Shown here one piece after another: positions 47,735 through 61,275 of a DNA stretch of 64,000 nucleotides. Under the pieces are notes generated by a model that did no database searches, was not told the DNA's origin, and saw nothing but the letters and a program-made list of their open reading frames with translations. The DNA lies in the NCBI GenBank assembly GCA_017414965.1, contig JAFQJL010000007.1, forward strand, positions 50,386 to 114,385, written 5' to 3'. Every line of letters starts with the position of its first letter. Position 1 is the first letter of the stretch. The stretch comes from Clostridia bacterium. Its GTDB lineage: Bacteria > Bacillota > Clostridia > Oscillospirales > Acutalibacteraceae. Both the position numbers and the translations under genes were made by a program.

Positions 47735-47910
47735 AAATTTGCAGAAGACGCGCCGCTGTGCGCGACCGAAGGAGTAACGCTCTCAGGTGTCCGAGGATCG
47801 GACAAGGACTGCAAGTGGACGGAACTTTGGAGAAACCCAATTGAGTTTGGGTGCCGAAGGTGAAAGCGCCGCATGCGCGAATCTCTCAGGCAAAAGGACA
47901 AAGACAAATT
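47735..47910 (+). promoter_or_regulatory. Tandem glycine riboswitch
   Basis: Two successive aptamers: the first contains GACCGAAGGAGTAACGCTCT then CAGG, the second GGTGCCGAAGGTGAAAGCGC and AATCTCTCAGGCAAAAGGAC; a short linker joins them. These are the conserved gcvT-type cores. A terminator at 47921-47954 completes the expression platform. Confidence 0.95.
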
Positions 47911-47920
47911 TGGACGTTAA

Positions 47921-47960
47921 GGACGAATGTGTTTTTGTGCACATTCGTCCTTTTAATTTT
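47921..47960 (+). terminator. Riboswitch expression-platform terminator
   Basis: GGACGAATGTG / CACATTCGTCC stem with TTTTAATTTT, ending about 20 bases before the symporter start. Presumably prevented when glycine is bound, or the reverse for a transporter; the direction is not decided by sequence. Confidence 0.85.
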
Positions 47961-47977
47961 AGGTAAGGAGTTTGATT

Positions 47978-49480
47978 ATGGAAGCAGTATGGAAATGGAT
48001 CGCCGATGTAAACGGCGCAGTCAACGGCGTGGTATGGGGCCCGATCGGCTTGGTGTTGCTGATCGGCGCGGGCGTTGTGCTCACCTGCTGCGTCAAGTTC
48101 TTCCAGGTTGGCCATTTGGGACACTGGTGGAAGCACACGATGGGCAGCTTTTTCAAAAAAAGCGAAAAGAAGGAAAAAACCGAGAAAAAATCCATCTCGC
48201 AGTTCCAGGCGCTTTGTACGGCGCTGGCCGCGACGGTCGGTACCGGCAACATCGCCGGCGTGGCGACGGCGATCGTCATCGGCGGTCCGGGCGCGGTGTT
48301 CTGGATGTTGCTGGCGGCGTTCTTCGGTATGATCACCAAGTTTGCCGAAATCGTGCTGGGCATTTATTTTCGCCGCCGCAATCCGGATGGCGAATGGTCC
48401 GGCGGTACGATGTATACGCTGAAAGATGGCCTTGGTAAAAAGAAAGGCTTCAAGACGGTTGGCTCGGTGCTGGCGGTGTTGTTTGCGGTATTTACCATTC
48501 TGGCGTCGTTCGGTATCGGTAATATGAGTCAGATCAACAGCATTATGCTCAACATCAAAACGGCGTTCTTTAACGACGCCCCTGTGATGATCGGTGGCTA
48601 CGATGTGTTGCCGTTGATCATCGGTCTGGTGCTGACGGTGATTGTGGCGCTGGTGGTGCTGGGCGGTTTGCAGCGCGTAGCGACGGTAGCCGAAAAGCTC
48701 GTGCCGTTTATGGCGGTGCTTTACATTGTCGGTTCGCTGGTCGTGATCGGCATCAACTATCAGAATATTCTACCGGCGATCGGCTCGATCTTCACGGATG
48801 CCTTCACCGGACAAGCCGCTGCCGGCGGCGTGATCGGCACGGTGATCGTGCAGGGTTGCAAGCGCGGTGTGTTCTCCAATGAAGCCGGTCTCGGCTCGTC
48901 GACGATGGTGCACGCGTCTGCCGACGTGAAAGAACCGGTCAAGCAGGGTCTGTGGGGTATCTTCGAGGTGTTTATGGATACCTTCGTGATCTGCCTGCTG
49001 ACTGCGCTGACGGTGCTTTGCTCCAGCGCGAACACGATGGTTAACTCCGAAAATGCGTCGACGGCGGTCACGCTGGCCTACGCGCAGTATTTCGGACAGG
49101 CCGGTAAGATCATCGTGGCCGTTGCGCTGACGCTGTTTGCGTTTACCACTGTTCTCGGCTGGTCGCAGTACGGCGGTAAGGCGGTGGAATACCTCTTCGG
49201 CGTCAAGGGCGCTAAGGTTTACAAGGTTATTTTCTCGCTGATGACCGTCTCCGGTGCGGTGATGACCTCGTCGCTGGCGTGGGATGTGTCGGATACCTTT
49301 AACGGTCTGATGATGATCCCGAACCTGATTGGTCTGGTGGCGCTTTGCCCGCTGCTCATCAAACTGACCAAGAACTATGTGGATCGCCACATCAAGGGCA
49401 AGCAGGTCGAGCCGATGCTTTCGTACGATCCCAAACTGCAAAAGGAAATGCAGGAGCCCGAAACGGTGGAAGCGGAATAA
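47978..49480 (+). CDS. Alanine/glycine:cation symporter (AGCS family)
   Basis: A 500-residue sodium/proton-coupled amino acid transporter. Family signatures are clear: FQALCTALAATVGTGNIAGV (about residues 70-89), GPGAVFWMLLAAFFGMITKF, and FSNEAGLGSSTMVHASA. About 11 membrane helices. AAGGAG is seven bases before the ATG. The glycine riboswitch in its leader indicates glycine as a substrate or as the signal. B. subtilis GlyP/AlsT and other AGCS members are similarly controlled in some species. Confidence 0.94.
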   Translation: MEAVWKWIADVNGAVNGVVWGPIGLVLLIGAGVVLTCCVKFFQVGHLGHWWKHTMGSFFKKSEKKEKTEKKSISQFQALCTALAATVGTGNIAGVATAIVIGGPGAVFWMLLAAFFGMITKFAEIVLGIYFRRRNPDGEWSGGTMYTLKDGLGKKKGFKTVGSVLAVLFAVFTILASFGIGNMSQINSIMLNIKTAFFNDAPVMIGGYDVLPLIIGLVLTVIVALVVLGGLQRVATVAEKLVPFMAVLYIVGSLVVIGINYQNILPAIGSIFTDAFTGQAAAGGVIGTVIVQGCKRGVFSNEAGLGSSTMVHASADVKEPVKQGLWGIFEVFMDTFVICLLTALTVLCSSANTMVNSENASTAVTLAYAQYFGQAGKIIVAVALTLFAFTTVLGWSQYGGKAVEYLFGVKGAKVYKVIFSLMTVSGAVMTSSLAWDVSDTFNGLMMIPNLIGLVALCPLLIKLTKNYVDRHIKGKQVEPMLSYDPKLQKEMQEPETVEAE

Positions 49481-49490
49481 TTCGCATAAA

Positions 49491-49530
49491 AAGAGTCCCG
49501 AGCAATTTTGCTCGGGACTCTTTTTTTTAT
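49491..49530. terminator. Bidirectional intrinsic terminator
   Basis: AAGAGTCCCGAGCA / TGCTCGGGACTCTT with a four-base loop and T-run; ends the symporter gene (+) and the gltX-glnS operon (-). Confidence 0.92.
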
Positions 49531-49534
49531 ATCT

Positions 49535-51187
49535 TTACTTTTTCTTAAAGGTATCCTTCAGCGAAACGCTGCGGTTGAAGATGCGGTGCTCCGGCGTGGA
49601 ATCCTTGTCTACACAGAAGTAACCGAGCCGCAGGAACTGATAACTGCCGGAAGCGTTGCCCAGCATCGCTTCCATCTTGCAGCCGGTCAGTACTTCCAAC
49701 GACTGCGGATTGAGGCAAGCGAGGAAATCTTTGTCCGCCGCATCGGGATCAGCATCCTCAAACAGCGTGCTGTACAGGCGCACCTCGGCGTCGACCGCCG
49801 TGCCGGCATCCACCCAATGCACGGTGCCGCCGACCTTGCGACCGTCCGGCGTGTTGCCGCCGCGGGTTTCAGGATCGTACTCGCACAGCACTTCGATCAC
49901 GTTGCCGGCATCGTCCTTGACGCAGCCGGTGCATTTGACGATGTACGCACCCTTCAAACGAACCTCGTTGCCGGGGAAGAAGCGGCGGTAGCCTTTGATC
50001 GGCTCCTCCATAAAATCCTCCTGCTCGATGTAAACCGAGCCGGAGAAGACCACCGGATGCGTACCGCTGTTTTCCTGCACCGGATTGTTTTCCATATCAA
50101 AGATCTCGGTCTGACCGGCCGGATAGTTGGTCACAGTCAGCTTGAGGGGGCGCAGCACCGCCATCGCGCGCGGCGCGTTTTCGTTGAGATCTTCGCGCAG
50201 GCAATGCTCCAACAACGCCATTTCCACCACGTTCGGCACCTTGGCAACGCCGATGCGATCGATGAAATTCCGCACCGAAGCCGGCGTGTAGCCGCGGCGG
50301 CGCAGACCGCACAGCGTCGGCATACGCGGATCGTCCCAACCGCTGACGTAGCCTTCCTCCACCAGCTTGCGGAGCTTACGCTTGGAAAGCACCGTGTGAT
50401 CAATGCCCAACCGCGCAAATTCGATCTGGCGCGGATCGGCGTCGTAATCGACGTTGTCGCGTACCCAGTTGTACAGCGGACGGTGGTTTTCAAACTCCAG
50501 CGAGCACAGCGAATGAGTGATCTGCTCGATCATATCCTCGATGGGATGCGCAAAATCGTACATCGGATAGATGCACCATTTGTTGCCTTGGCGGTGGTGC
50601 GGCTGATGGTTGATGCGGTAGATAACCGGATCGCGCATATTGAAGTTGCCGCTGGCGAGATCGATCTTCGCGCGAAGCGTCATGGCGCCGTCGGCGAACT
50701 CGCCGGCCTTCATCCGCGCAAACAGATCCAAACTCTCCTCAATCGGACGATCGCGGTAGGGGCTGACAGCCGGATGGGTGAGATCGCCGCGGTTTTTCTG
50801 CACTTCCTCCGGCGTCTGCTCGCAGACGTAGGCGAGCCCTTTCTTGATCAGACCAACCGCCAACTCGTACATGGTGTCGAAGTAATCGGACGCATAGTAG
50901 AAACGATCGCCCCAATCAAAGCCCATCCAATGAATGTCCTCCTGAATGGCGCGGACAAACTCGTCGTCCTCTTTGGCGGGGTTGGTATCGTCCATACGCA
51001 GGTTGCACAGACCGCCGTACTTTTCGGCGGTGCCAAAGTCGATGCACATCGCCTTGACGTGACCGATGTGCAGATAGCCGTTCGGCTCCGGCGGAAAACG
51101 GGTGTGCACGGTTTTGCCGTAGCAACGGCCGCCCTCGGCCAACTCCTCGTCAATAATGCTATGGATAAAGTTATTATTTTCAGCCAT
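49535..51187 (-). CDS. glnS: Glutamine--tRNA ligase
   Basis: A 550-residue class I glutaminyl-tRNA synthetase. RFPPEPNGYLHIGHVKAM (about 30-47) contains the HIGH motif in the GlnRS-type PPEPNGYLHIGH context, with HTVLSKRKLRKL as the KMSKS-type loop; GWDDPRMPTLCGLRRRGY is a GlnRS hallmark, and the C-terminal two-beta-barrel anticodon domain follows. Normal length. It is the second gene after gltX (16-base gap). Having GlnRS means Gln-tRNA(Gln) need not be made through Glu-tRNA amidation. Confidence 0.95.
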   Translation of the reverse strand: MAENNNFIHSIIDEELAEGGRCYGKTVHTRFPPEPNGYLHIGHVKAMCIDFGTAEKYGGLCNLRMDDTNPAKEDDEFVRAIQEDIHWMGFDWGDRFYYASDYFDTMYELAVGLIKKGLAYVCEQTPEEVQKNRGDLTHPAVSPYRDRPIEESLDLFARMKAGEFADGAMTLRAKIDLASGNFNMRDPVIYRINHQPHHRQGNKWCIYPMYDFAHPIEDMIEQITHSLCSLEFENHRPLYNWVRDNVDYDADPRQIEFARLGIDHTVLSKRKLRKLVEEGYVSGWDDPRMPTLCGLRRRGYTPASVRNFIDRIGVAKVPNVVEMALLEHCLREDLNENAPRAMAVLRPLKLTVTNYPAGQTEIFDMENNPVQENSGTHPVVFSGSVYIEQEDFMEEPIKGYRRFFPGNEVRLKGAYIVKCTGCVKDDAGNVIEVLCEYDPETRGGNTPDGRKVGGTVHWVDAGTAVDAEVRLYSTLFEDADPDAADKDFLACLNPQSLEVLTGCKMEAMLGNASGSYQFLRLGYFCVDKDSTPEHRIFNRSVSLKDTFKKK

Positions 51188-51202
51188 AAAATGAACCCTC
51201 TC

Positions 51203-52855
51203 TTACAGTGAATTGATGGCGGCTTCCAACCGCTTGTCCACGCGTTCTTTGCCCAGCAATTGCATGATAGAGCAAAGATCCGGCGTGTTGCGGCGTCCGG
51301 TGATCGCCAGACGGATGACTGTGCTGACGTCGCCGACATGACCCTTCCACGCGGTCGGATCGGCCTTGTAGGCCTTAACATCGGGACAGAAGCCGAGCCC
51401 TTCGCACAAACCGCGTACCGTTTCAAACCAAGCGGTCTTGTCGGCCGCCGGATCGTAGACCGGTCGATAGGCCTCCAAAATCGCTTTGGCGTCCGCAGCG
51501 GTCAGATTTTCCGGTAATTCGCCCATACCCGCAAAGGTCTCGTCCAAGAAATACGCGGCATAATCCGGCGCATCGCTCCATTTCGCCATATCCTTGCGCG
51601 GCTTGTTGCCTCCGCGATCGATCGCAAAGATGCCGACCGCATACGCCGCGTCCGCCGTCAATCTGGCGGCGAAATCCGGCGCGTATTCTTGCGCCCACGC
51701 GATCACCGCTTCGGCCACCTGTTCAGCAGACATCGAAGCGATCACGTTCTTGCTGACGTCGTTGAGCTTTTTCAAGTCAAACAACGCGCCCGAAACGCTC
51801 ATTTTTTTGAGGTTAAACGGGAAGGCGCTGCGCGGCGCGGTCGCGTTGCAGCGGCGCCAATCCTCGAAATCGCTGTTGGCGACCGTCATCAGATATTCCA
51901 GCACGCTGTCCGCCGGATAACCCTCGGCGGCGTAGTAGTGCATCGCCGCTTGCGGATCCTTGCGCTTGGAGAGCTTGCGCTTGTTGCCGTTGTCCTCCAC
52001 CATGATGGGGGAGAGATGCGCATATTTCGGCGGTTTAAAGCCGAGTACGCGGAACAACTGCAGGTGCTTGGGTACCGACGAGATCCATTCGTCCGAACGG
52101 ATGACGTGGGTGGTACCCATCAGATGATCGTCCACCGCGTGAGCGAAGTGATAGGTGGGCACGCCGTCGGATTTCAGCAATACAATATCCTCGTCGTTTT
52201 CCGGCATTTCAATGGTGCCCTTGACCACGTCGCTGTACTTGATACGGCGGCTCTCGTCGCCGTCCGACCGCAGACGAACGGTGTAGGGGATGCCGGCGGC
52301 GATCTTTTCAGCGGCTTGGTCGGCACTCAGCGCACGGCAGAGCGCAAACTCGCCGTAATAACCGGTACGCACCTTGAGCGCCTGCTGTTTCTCGCGCGCT
52401 TCGGCGCGGGATTCGGCGGTGCAGAAGCACGGATACGCCAAGCCTTTGGTTACCAGATCCTTTACGTACGCGTGGTAGATATCCACACGACAGGATTGCT
52501 GATACGGACCGTAATCGCCCACCACGGTATCCGGCGCGACAAAGCCCTCGTCAATGGTCAGGCCGAATTTGCCCATACCGGTGAGGATGTCGTTGGCGCC
52601 GCCTTCTACTTCGCGTTTCTTGTCGGTATCTTCCAAACGGAAGTAGAACAAGCCTTTGGAGGCATCCGCGGTCAAGCGGTTGACCATCGCGGTATAAAAC
52701 ACGCCGAGGTGCAGATATCCGGTCGGGCTGGGGGCTACGCGTGTGACGCGTGCGCCCTCCGGCAGTTGACGCGGCGGAAACTGCGCTTCCACCTCCGCCG
52801 GCGTTTTGGTAACGGTCGGAAACATCAAATCCGCCAGTTGTTGTTGAGTCATCAT
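51203..52855 (-). CDS. gltX: Glutamate--tRNA ligase
   Basis: A 550-residue class I glutamyl-tRNA synthetase. PSPTGYLHLGVFYTAMVNRL supplies the HIGH motif (as HLGV), FRLEDTDKKREVEGG follows, and KRKLSKRKDP is the KMSKS loop. The long form (550 against about 485 residues) and ACRSDE differences mark a clostridial subtype. The zinc-type cysteines of some GluRS are seen as YPCFCTAESRAEAREKQQ. Two consecutive ATGs are possible; the GGGG ribosome site sits in a small GGGG-TT-CCCC dyad. First gene of gltX-glnS. Confidence 0.94.
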   Translation of the reverse strand: MMTQQQLADLMFPTVTKTPAEVEAQFPPRQLPEGARVTRVAPSPTGYLHLGVFYTAMVNRLTADASKGLFYFRLEDTDKKREVEGGANDILTGMGKFGLTIDEGFVAPDTVVGDYGPYQQSCRVDIYHAYVKDLVTKGLAYPCFCTAESRAEAREKQQALKVRTGYYGEFALCRALSADQAAEKIAAGIPYTVRLRSDGDESRRIKYSDVVKGTIEMPENDEDIVLLKSDGVPTYHFAHAVDDHLMGTTHVIRSDEWISSVPKHLQLFRVLGFKPPKYAHLSPIMVEDNGNKRKLSKRKDPQAAMHYYAAEGYPADSVLEYLMTVANSDFEDWRRCNATAPRSAFPFNLKKMSVSGALFDLKKLNDVSKNVIASMSAEQVAEAVIAWAQEYAPDFAARLTADAAYAVGIFAIDRGGNKPRKDMAKWSDAPDYAAYFLDETFAGMGELPENLTAADAKAILEAYRPVYDPAADKTAWFETVRGLCEGLGFCPDVKAYKADPTAWKGHVGDVSTVIRLAITGRRNTPDLCSIMQLLGKERVDKRLEAAINSL

Positions 52856-52891
52856 ACGGGGAACCCCACTTTGCAGTTTATATACCTTGTT

Positions 52892-52920
52892 ATTTTATCG
52901 TATTTGAAACGAGATGTCAA
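52892..52920 (-). promoter_or_regulatory. Sigma-A promoter of gltX-glnS
   Basis: Minus strand TTGACA (52915-52920), 17-base spacer, TAAAAT (52892-52897). Confidence 0.85.
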
Positions 52921-52972
52921 CCCTTAAAAATTAACAACCCAGCCGAGTGTTTTCTACAAATAAAACAAAAAC

Positions 52973-52996
52973 CGCCGCCCAAAACGGCGGGCGGCG
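52973..52996. terminator. GC-rich hairpin between gltX and rpoB
   Basis: CGCCGCCC / GGGCGGCG with an eight-base loop, flanked by A-runs on the + strand, i.e. TTTTTG on the minus strand. It looks like a terminator for minus-strand transcription coming from rpoB toward gltX. The rest of 52921-53206 is AT-rich and holds only the rpoB promoter. Confidence 0.6.
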
Positions 52997-53046
52997 AACA
53001 AAAACGAAAAAATCGCATAAACTGGGGATTTTTTCGGTAAAATCCC

Positions 53047-53075
53047 TTGACTTTTATTTGAAAAGGGCGTATTAT
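53047..53075 (+). promoter_or_regulatory. Sigma-A promoter of rpoBC
   Basis: TTGACT (53047-53052), 17-base spacer, TATTAT (53070-53075), about 130 bases before the preferred rpoB start. Confidence 0.8.
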
Positions 53076-53206
53076 TTCATAATGTGTTATTGTGAAATAC
53101 TGGGCACTTATGCGCTTTGTGAGATTCAGTATAGCATAAAGTTCGGTAAAAAGCAAGAGCTTTTCACAAAATGGCAAATACAAGAAACAGGAGTGTGTTG
53201 CAGCCT

Positions 53207-56908
<3,702 letters not shown>

Positions 56909-56928
56909 GGAAAGGGGGAGCGTAAACT

Positions 56929-59900
56929 ATGGTTAATTTCAATATTTTTGATTCCATTAAGATCGGTCTGGCTTCCCCGGACCGTATCCGCAGTTGGTCT
57001 TTTGGCGAAGTCAAAAAGCCGGAAACGATCAACTACCGCACCCTGAAACCGGAGCGCGACGGCTTGTTCTGCGAGCGCATTTTCGGACCGACTAAGGACT
57101 GGGAATGCCATTGCGGCAAGTATAAGCGCATTCGTTATAAGGGCAAGGTCTGCGAGCGCTGCGGCGTGGAAGTCACGCGCTCGAAGGTGCGTCGCGAGCG
57201 CATGGGTCACATCGAGTTGGCCGCGCCGGTCTCGCACATTTGGTATTTCAAGGGCACGCCGTCCCGCATCGGTTTGATGCTGGATATCGCGCCGCGCCCG
57301 CTGGAGCAGGTGCTGTACTTCGGTGCGTATATCGTCACCGATCCGGGTCTGACGCCGCTGGCGAAAAAGCAGATCCTCACCGAAAAAGAATACAGCGATA
57401 TGCGCGAAAAGTACGAGGACGATTTCGAAGCCGGTATGGGTGCGGAATACATCCAGAAACTGCTGGCGGAGATCGATCTCGAAGCGCTGACCGCTGAACT
57501 CAAAGAGGAGTTGGAAAAATCCTCCGGCCAGAAGCACGGCCGCATCCTGAAGCGTTTGGAAGTGGTAGAATCCTTCCGCGTGTCCGGCAACCGTCCGGAG
57601 TGGATGATCCTCAACACCATTCCGGTCATTCCGCCGGATCTGCGTCCGATGGTGCAGTTGGACGGCGGCCGCTTTGCAACCTCCGACTTAAACGACCTGT
57701 ACCGTCGTGTGATCAACCGTAACAACCGTTTGGCGCGCCTGCTGGAACTGCACGCGCCGGACATCATCATCCGCAACGAGAAGCGTATGCTGCAGGAATC
57801 GGTCGATGCGTTGATCGACAACGGCCGCCGCGGCCGTCCGGTCGTCGGCCCGAACAGCCGTGCGTACAAGTCGCTGTCGGATATGCTGAAGGGTAAGCAA
57901 GGTCGTTTCCGTCAGAACCTGCTGGGTAAGCGTGTTGACTATTCCGGCCGTTCGGTTATCGTTGTCGGTCCGGAACTCAAGATGTTCCAGTGCGGTCTGC
58001 CGAAGGAAATGGCGTTGGAACTGTTCAAGCCGTTTGTCATGAAGCGCTTGGTGGAGACCGGTGCTGCCGGCAACATCAAGTCTGCTCGTAAGATGGTCGA
58101 GCGCAGCAACCCGGCTGTGTGGGATGCGCTGGAGATCGTCATTAAGGATCATCCGGTTATGCTCAACCGTGCGCCTACGCTTCACCGTCTGGGTATTCAG
58201 GCGTTCGAGCCGGTGCTGGTTGAAGGCCGCGCGATCAAGCTGCATCCGCTGTCCTGTACCGCGTTTAACGCGGACTTCGACGGCGACCAGATGGCCGTTC
58301 ACGTGCCGCTGTCGTCCGAGGCGCAGGCGGAAGCCCGCTTCTTGATGCTGGCGGCCGGCAACCTGCTCAAGCCGTCCGACGGTAAGCCGGTGGCGGTGCC
58401 GACGCAGGATATGGTTCTCGGTTCCTACTACCTGACCTACACCCGCGAAGGCGAAGCCGGCGAGGGCAAGGTCTTCCGCGACGAGGACGAAGTGATGATG
58501 GCCTACGACGAGGGTATCGTCGGTCTGCACGCGCCCATCAAGGTGCGTCGCACGATGGAGATCAACGGTGAGATGAAGAGTCGTTTGGTGGACACCACCG
58601 TCGGCCGCATTATCTTCAACCGTCCGATCCCGCAGGATCTCGGCTTTATCGATCGTACGGATGACGACAACAAGTTCTTGTATGAGATCGATTTCAAGGT
58701 CGGCAAGAAACAGCTTGGCCAGATCATCGATAAGTGCATCGCCAAGCACGGCACGGCGTCCGCCGCGGAAGTGTTGGATGCGGTCAAGTCGCAGGGCTAC
58801 CACTACTCCACCATCGGCTCGCTGACGGTTGCCGTTTGCGATGCGACCATCCCGCCGCAGAAGTGGGATCTGATCGCCGAGGCGGAGAAGAAGGTCGACG
58901 CGATTACCGAGGTTTATAACGACGGTTTGATGACCAACGAGGAGCGTTATCAGCGCGTGGTTGAGGTGTGGAACGACACCTCTGAAGCGGTTGGTAAGGC
59001 GCAGTCGGATAACATGGATCCGTACAACCCGATCTTTATGATGGCCGATTCCGGTGCTCGTGGTAGCGCCAACCAGATCCGTCAGCTGGCGGGTATGCGC
59101 GGTCTGATTGCGAACACCTCCGGTCGTGCGATCGAAGTGCCGATTCGTGCGAACTACCGCGAAGGTCTGAACATTTTCGAATACTTCATTTCCGCCCGTG
59201 GTGCCCGTAAGGGCTTGGCCGATACCGCTCTGCGTACGGCCGACTCCGGTTACCTGACCCGTCGTCTGGTCGACGTGGCGCAGGACGCGATCATCCGTGA
59301 GGAGGATTGCGGCACGCACGACGGCATCGAGGTTTACACTCTCGGCGAGGGCAAGGAGATCATCGAAGAGGTCGGCGAGCGCTTGGTCGGTCGTTACCTC
59401 AGCGAGGATTTCGTGGACGAAAAGACCGGCGAGGTCGTGTTCGATCGCAACCATATGCTGACCGAAGCCGATTCCAAGGTGCTTACCGATAAGTACGACG
59501 TGAAGCGTATTCGCGTTCGTTCGGTGCTTACCTGCCACGCTCGTTACGGCGTGTGCGCCCACTGCTACGGTTTGAACTTGGCGAAGAACGAGCCGGTGTC
59601 CATTGGCGAAGCGGTCGGTACGATCGCGGCGCAGTCCATCGGCGAGCCCGGTACTCAGCTGACCATGCGTACCTTCCACACCGGTGGTTCGGCCACGGCG
59701 GAAGATATCACGCAGGGTCTGCCGCGTGTCGAGGAATTGTTCGAAGCCCGCAAGCCGAAGGGTGCGGCGATCATCACCGAGATTCCGGGTACCATCCGTT
59801 TTGCCGAGGAAAAGAAGAAGAAGCTGGTTATCGTCAACAACAACGGCGAAGACGAGCGTTCGTATGTCATTCCGTTCGGTATGCACATCCGCGTGGAAGA

Positions 59901-60522
59901 AGGCACCGAAGTGCAGGCGGGCGAACGCCTGACCGATGGTGCGGTCAACCCGCACGACGTGTTGGCGGTCAACGGTCTGTTGGCTGTGCAGAACTACCTG
60001 ATTCAGGAAGTGCAGCGCGCTTATCGTCAGCAGGGCGTTAAGATCAACGATAAGCACATCGAAGTGATCGTGCGTCAGATGATCTGCCGTGTCCGCGTGT
60101 TGGATTCGGGCAGCACCGAACTGCTGGGCGGCTCGGTGGTCGACCGTGCGGACGTCGAGGCGGCGAACAAGGATGTTCAGGCTCGCATCGATGCCGGCGA
60201 AGAAGGCCTTAAGCTCGCTACCAGCGAGCCGATGCTGTTGGGTATCACCAAGGCGGCGCTTGCTACGGATAGCTTCCTGTCGGCCGCTTCCTTCCAGGAG
60301 ACCACGCGCGTGCTCGCGGATGCCGCGATCAAGGGCAAGGTCGATCCGCTGCGCGGCTTGAAGGAGAACGTCATCATCGGTAAGCTGATCCCGGCGGGTA
60401 CCGGTATTCAGATGTACAACAACGTGGAAGTCATCAACACCCACGCGAGCGTAGACGATCCGTTCGTTTCCAAACTCCGTGAAATGTTGGAGGATGGCGA
60501 CACGGAACCGGCGGCTGAATAA
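56929..60522 (+). CDS. rpoC: DNA-directed RNA polymerase subunit beta'
   Basis: A 1197-residue beta' subunit. N-terminal zinc site [20 protein letters not shown] (about 59-78), catalytic NADFDGDQM (about 444-452) holding the Mg-binding aspartates, bridge/trigger region including [20 protein letters not shown], and second zinc cluster [26 protein letters not shown] precedes the ATG, 20 bases after rpoB, so rpoBC is one transcript. No insertions such as those of proteobacteria. Confidence 0.97.
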   Translation: MVNFNIFDSIKIGLASPDRIRSWSFGEVKKPETINYRTLKPERDGLFCERIFGPTKDWECHCGKYKRIRYKGKVCERCGVEVTRSKVRRERMGHIELAAPVSHIWYFKGTPSRIGLMLDIAPRPLEQVLYFGAYIVTDPGLTPLAKKQILTEKEYSDMREKYEDDFEAGMGAEYIQKLLAEIDLEALTAELKEELEKSSGQKHGRILKRLEVVESFRVSGNRPEWMILNTIPVIPPDLRPMVQLDGGRFATSDLNDLYRRVINRNNRLARLLELHAPDIIIRNEKRMLQESVDALIDNGRRGRPVVGPNSRAYKSLSDMLKGKQGRFRQNLLGKRVDYSGRSVIVVGPELKMFQCGLPKEMALELFKPFVMKRLVETGAAGNIKSARKMVERSNPAVWDALEIVIKDHPVMLNRAPTLHRLGIQAFEPVLVEGRAIKLHPLSCTAFNADFDGDQMAVHVPLSSEAQAEARFLMLAAGNLLKPSDGKPVAVPTQDMVLGSYYLTYTREGEAGEGKVFRDEDEVMMAYDEGIVGLHAPIKVRRTMEINGEMKSRLVDTTVGRIIFNRPIPQDLGFIDRTDDDNKFLYEIDFKVGKKQLGQIIDKCIAKHGTASAAEVLDAVKSQGYHYSTIGSLTVAVCDATIPPQKWDLIAEAEKKVDAITEVYNDGLMTNEERYQRVVEVWNDTSEAVGKAQSDNMDPYNPIFMMADSGARGSANQIRQLAGMRGLIANTSGRAIEVPIRANYREGLNIFEYFISARGARKGLADTALRTADSGYLTRRLVDVAQDAIIREEDCGTHDGIEVYTLGEGKEIIEEVGERLVGRYLSEDFVDEKTGEVVFDRNHMLTEADSKVLTDKYDVKRIRVRSVLTCHARYGVCAHCYGLNLAKNEPVSIGEAVGTIAAQSIGEPGTQLTMRTFHTGGSATAEDITQGLPRVEELFEARKPKGAAIITEIPGTIRFAEEKKKKLVIVNNNGEDERSYVIPFGMHIRVEEGTEVQAGERLTDGAVNPHDVLAVNGLLAVQNYLIQEVQRAYRQQGVKINDKHIEVIVRQMICRVRVLDSGSTELLGGSVVDRADVEAANKDVQARIDAGEEGLKLATSEPMLLGITKAALATDSFLSAASFQETTRVLADAAIKGKVDPLRGLKENVIIGKLIPAGTGIQMYNNVEVINTHASVDDPFVSKLREMLEDGDTEPAAE

Positions 60523-60579
60523 GCTGCAGGGGAGAGGATTTGAGCCGGATTCGGTAAAAATCCGATAAAAAACAAAAAA

Positions 60580-60620
60580 GTCCGCGGTTTGGCAAACTTT
60601 TTGCTTGACAAACCGCGGAC
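60580..60620 (+). repeat. Large inverted repeat after rpoC, overlapping the rpsL promoter
   Basis: GTCCGCGGTTTG (60580-60591) and CAAACCGCGGAC (60609-60620) are perfect 12-base arms around a 17-base loop containing TTTTT. The right arm contains part of the rpsL -35. It may act as rpoC terminator or as a cruciform/operator. Confidence 0.65.
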
Positions 60621-60634
60621 TTCTATATTATAAT
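60605..60634 (+). promoter_or_regulatory. Sigma-A promoter of rpsL
   Basis: TTGACA (60605-60610), 18-base spacer, TATAAT (60629-60634). The -35 lies at the edge of the inverted repeat's right arm. Confidence 0.8.
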
Positions 60635-60698
60635 GAGAAACTGGGCCCCCAAGGGATAACTATGCCTTGGCGGTACATTATAATAGGAGGTGTTATCG

Positions 60699-61118
60699 TT
60701 GCCGACATTTAACCAGCTCGTCCGCAAGGGTAGAGAAACGCAGGAGAAAAAGGCGAAGGCGCCGGCTCTTTTGAAGGGTTGGAACTCGAAGAAGAACGCT
60801 GCTATCAACCAGAACTCTCCGCAGAAGCGTGGTGTTTGCACCGTCGTGAAGACGCAGACCCCGAAGAAGCCGAACTCTGCTCTCCGTAAGGTTGCTCGTG
60901 TTCGCTTGTCGAATGGTATCGAAGTTACTTCGTACATCCCGGGTGAAGGCCACAACCTGCAGGAACACAGTGTGGTTATGATCCGTGGCGGTCGTGTTAA
61001 GGACCTTCCCGGTGTGCGTTACCACATCATCCGCGGTACTCTGGATACCCAGGGTGTTGCGAACCGTATGCAGGCTCGTTCCAAGTACGGTGCCAAGCGT
61101 CCGAAGGCTAAGAAGTAA
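60699..61118 (+). CDS. rpsL: 30S ribosomal protein S12
   Basis: A 139-residue S12: [20 protein letters not shown] at the N-terminus and the conserved [19 protein letters not shown] and [20 protein letters not shown] loops near the decoding site. Lys of TPKKPNS and of RVKDLPG, the streptomycin-resistance positions, are wild type. Start is TTG (60699), eight bases after AGGAGG; an in-frame GTG at 60690 falls on the ribosome site itself. An unusual start codon for so highly expressed a gene. First gene of the str cluster. Confidence 0.96.
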   Translation: MPTFNQLVRKGRETQEKKAKAPALLKGWNSKKNAAINQNSPQKRGVCTVVKTQTPKKPNSALRKVARVRLSNGIEVTSYIPGEGHNLQEHSVVMIRGGRVKDLPGVRYHIIRGTLDTQGVANRMQARSKYGAKRPKAKK

Positions 61119-61152
61119 GCCGAGGAGCGAATGTAAAGACATTAAAAGCGGC

Positions 61153-61195
61153 TATATAGCAGCTTCCTATATATAAAGCGGGATCCGCTTTTTGA
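61153..61195 (+). terminator. Stacked hairpins between rpsL and rpsG
   Basis: TATATAG-CAGCTTC-CTATATA (61153-61173) is followed at once by AAAGCGG-GAT-CCGCTTT-TT (61175-61193), an intrinsic-terminator form. A second copy of AAAAGCGG at 61144-61151 could pair alternatively with CCGCTTTT. Confidence 0.6.
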
Positions 61196-61275
61196 ATAGG
61201 GGCTTCTGTGTGCCTACGGGAGTTTGTCGCTTCCGAGTACCTATGATATCATTTATATGAAGGAGGGAAGATGTT

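Noticed and set aside
52917..53183. 88-codon minus-strand frame between gltX and rpoB
   Set aside because: Covers the gltX and rpoB promoters and a terminator-like hairpin, with no ribosome site or recognisable motif.
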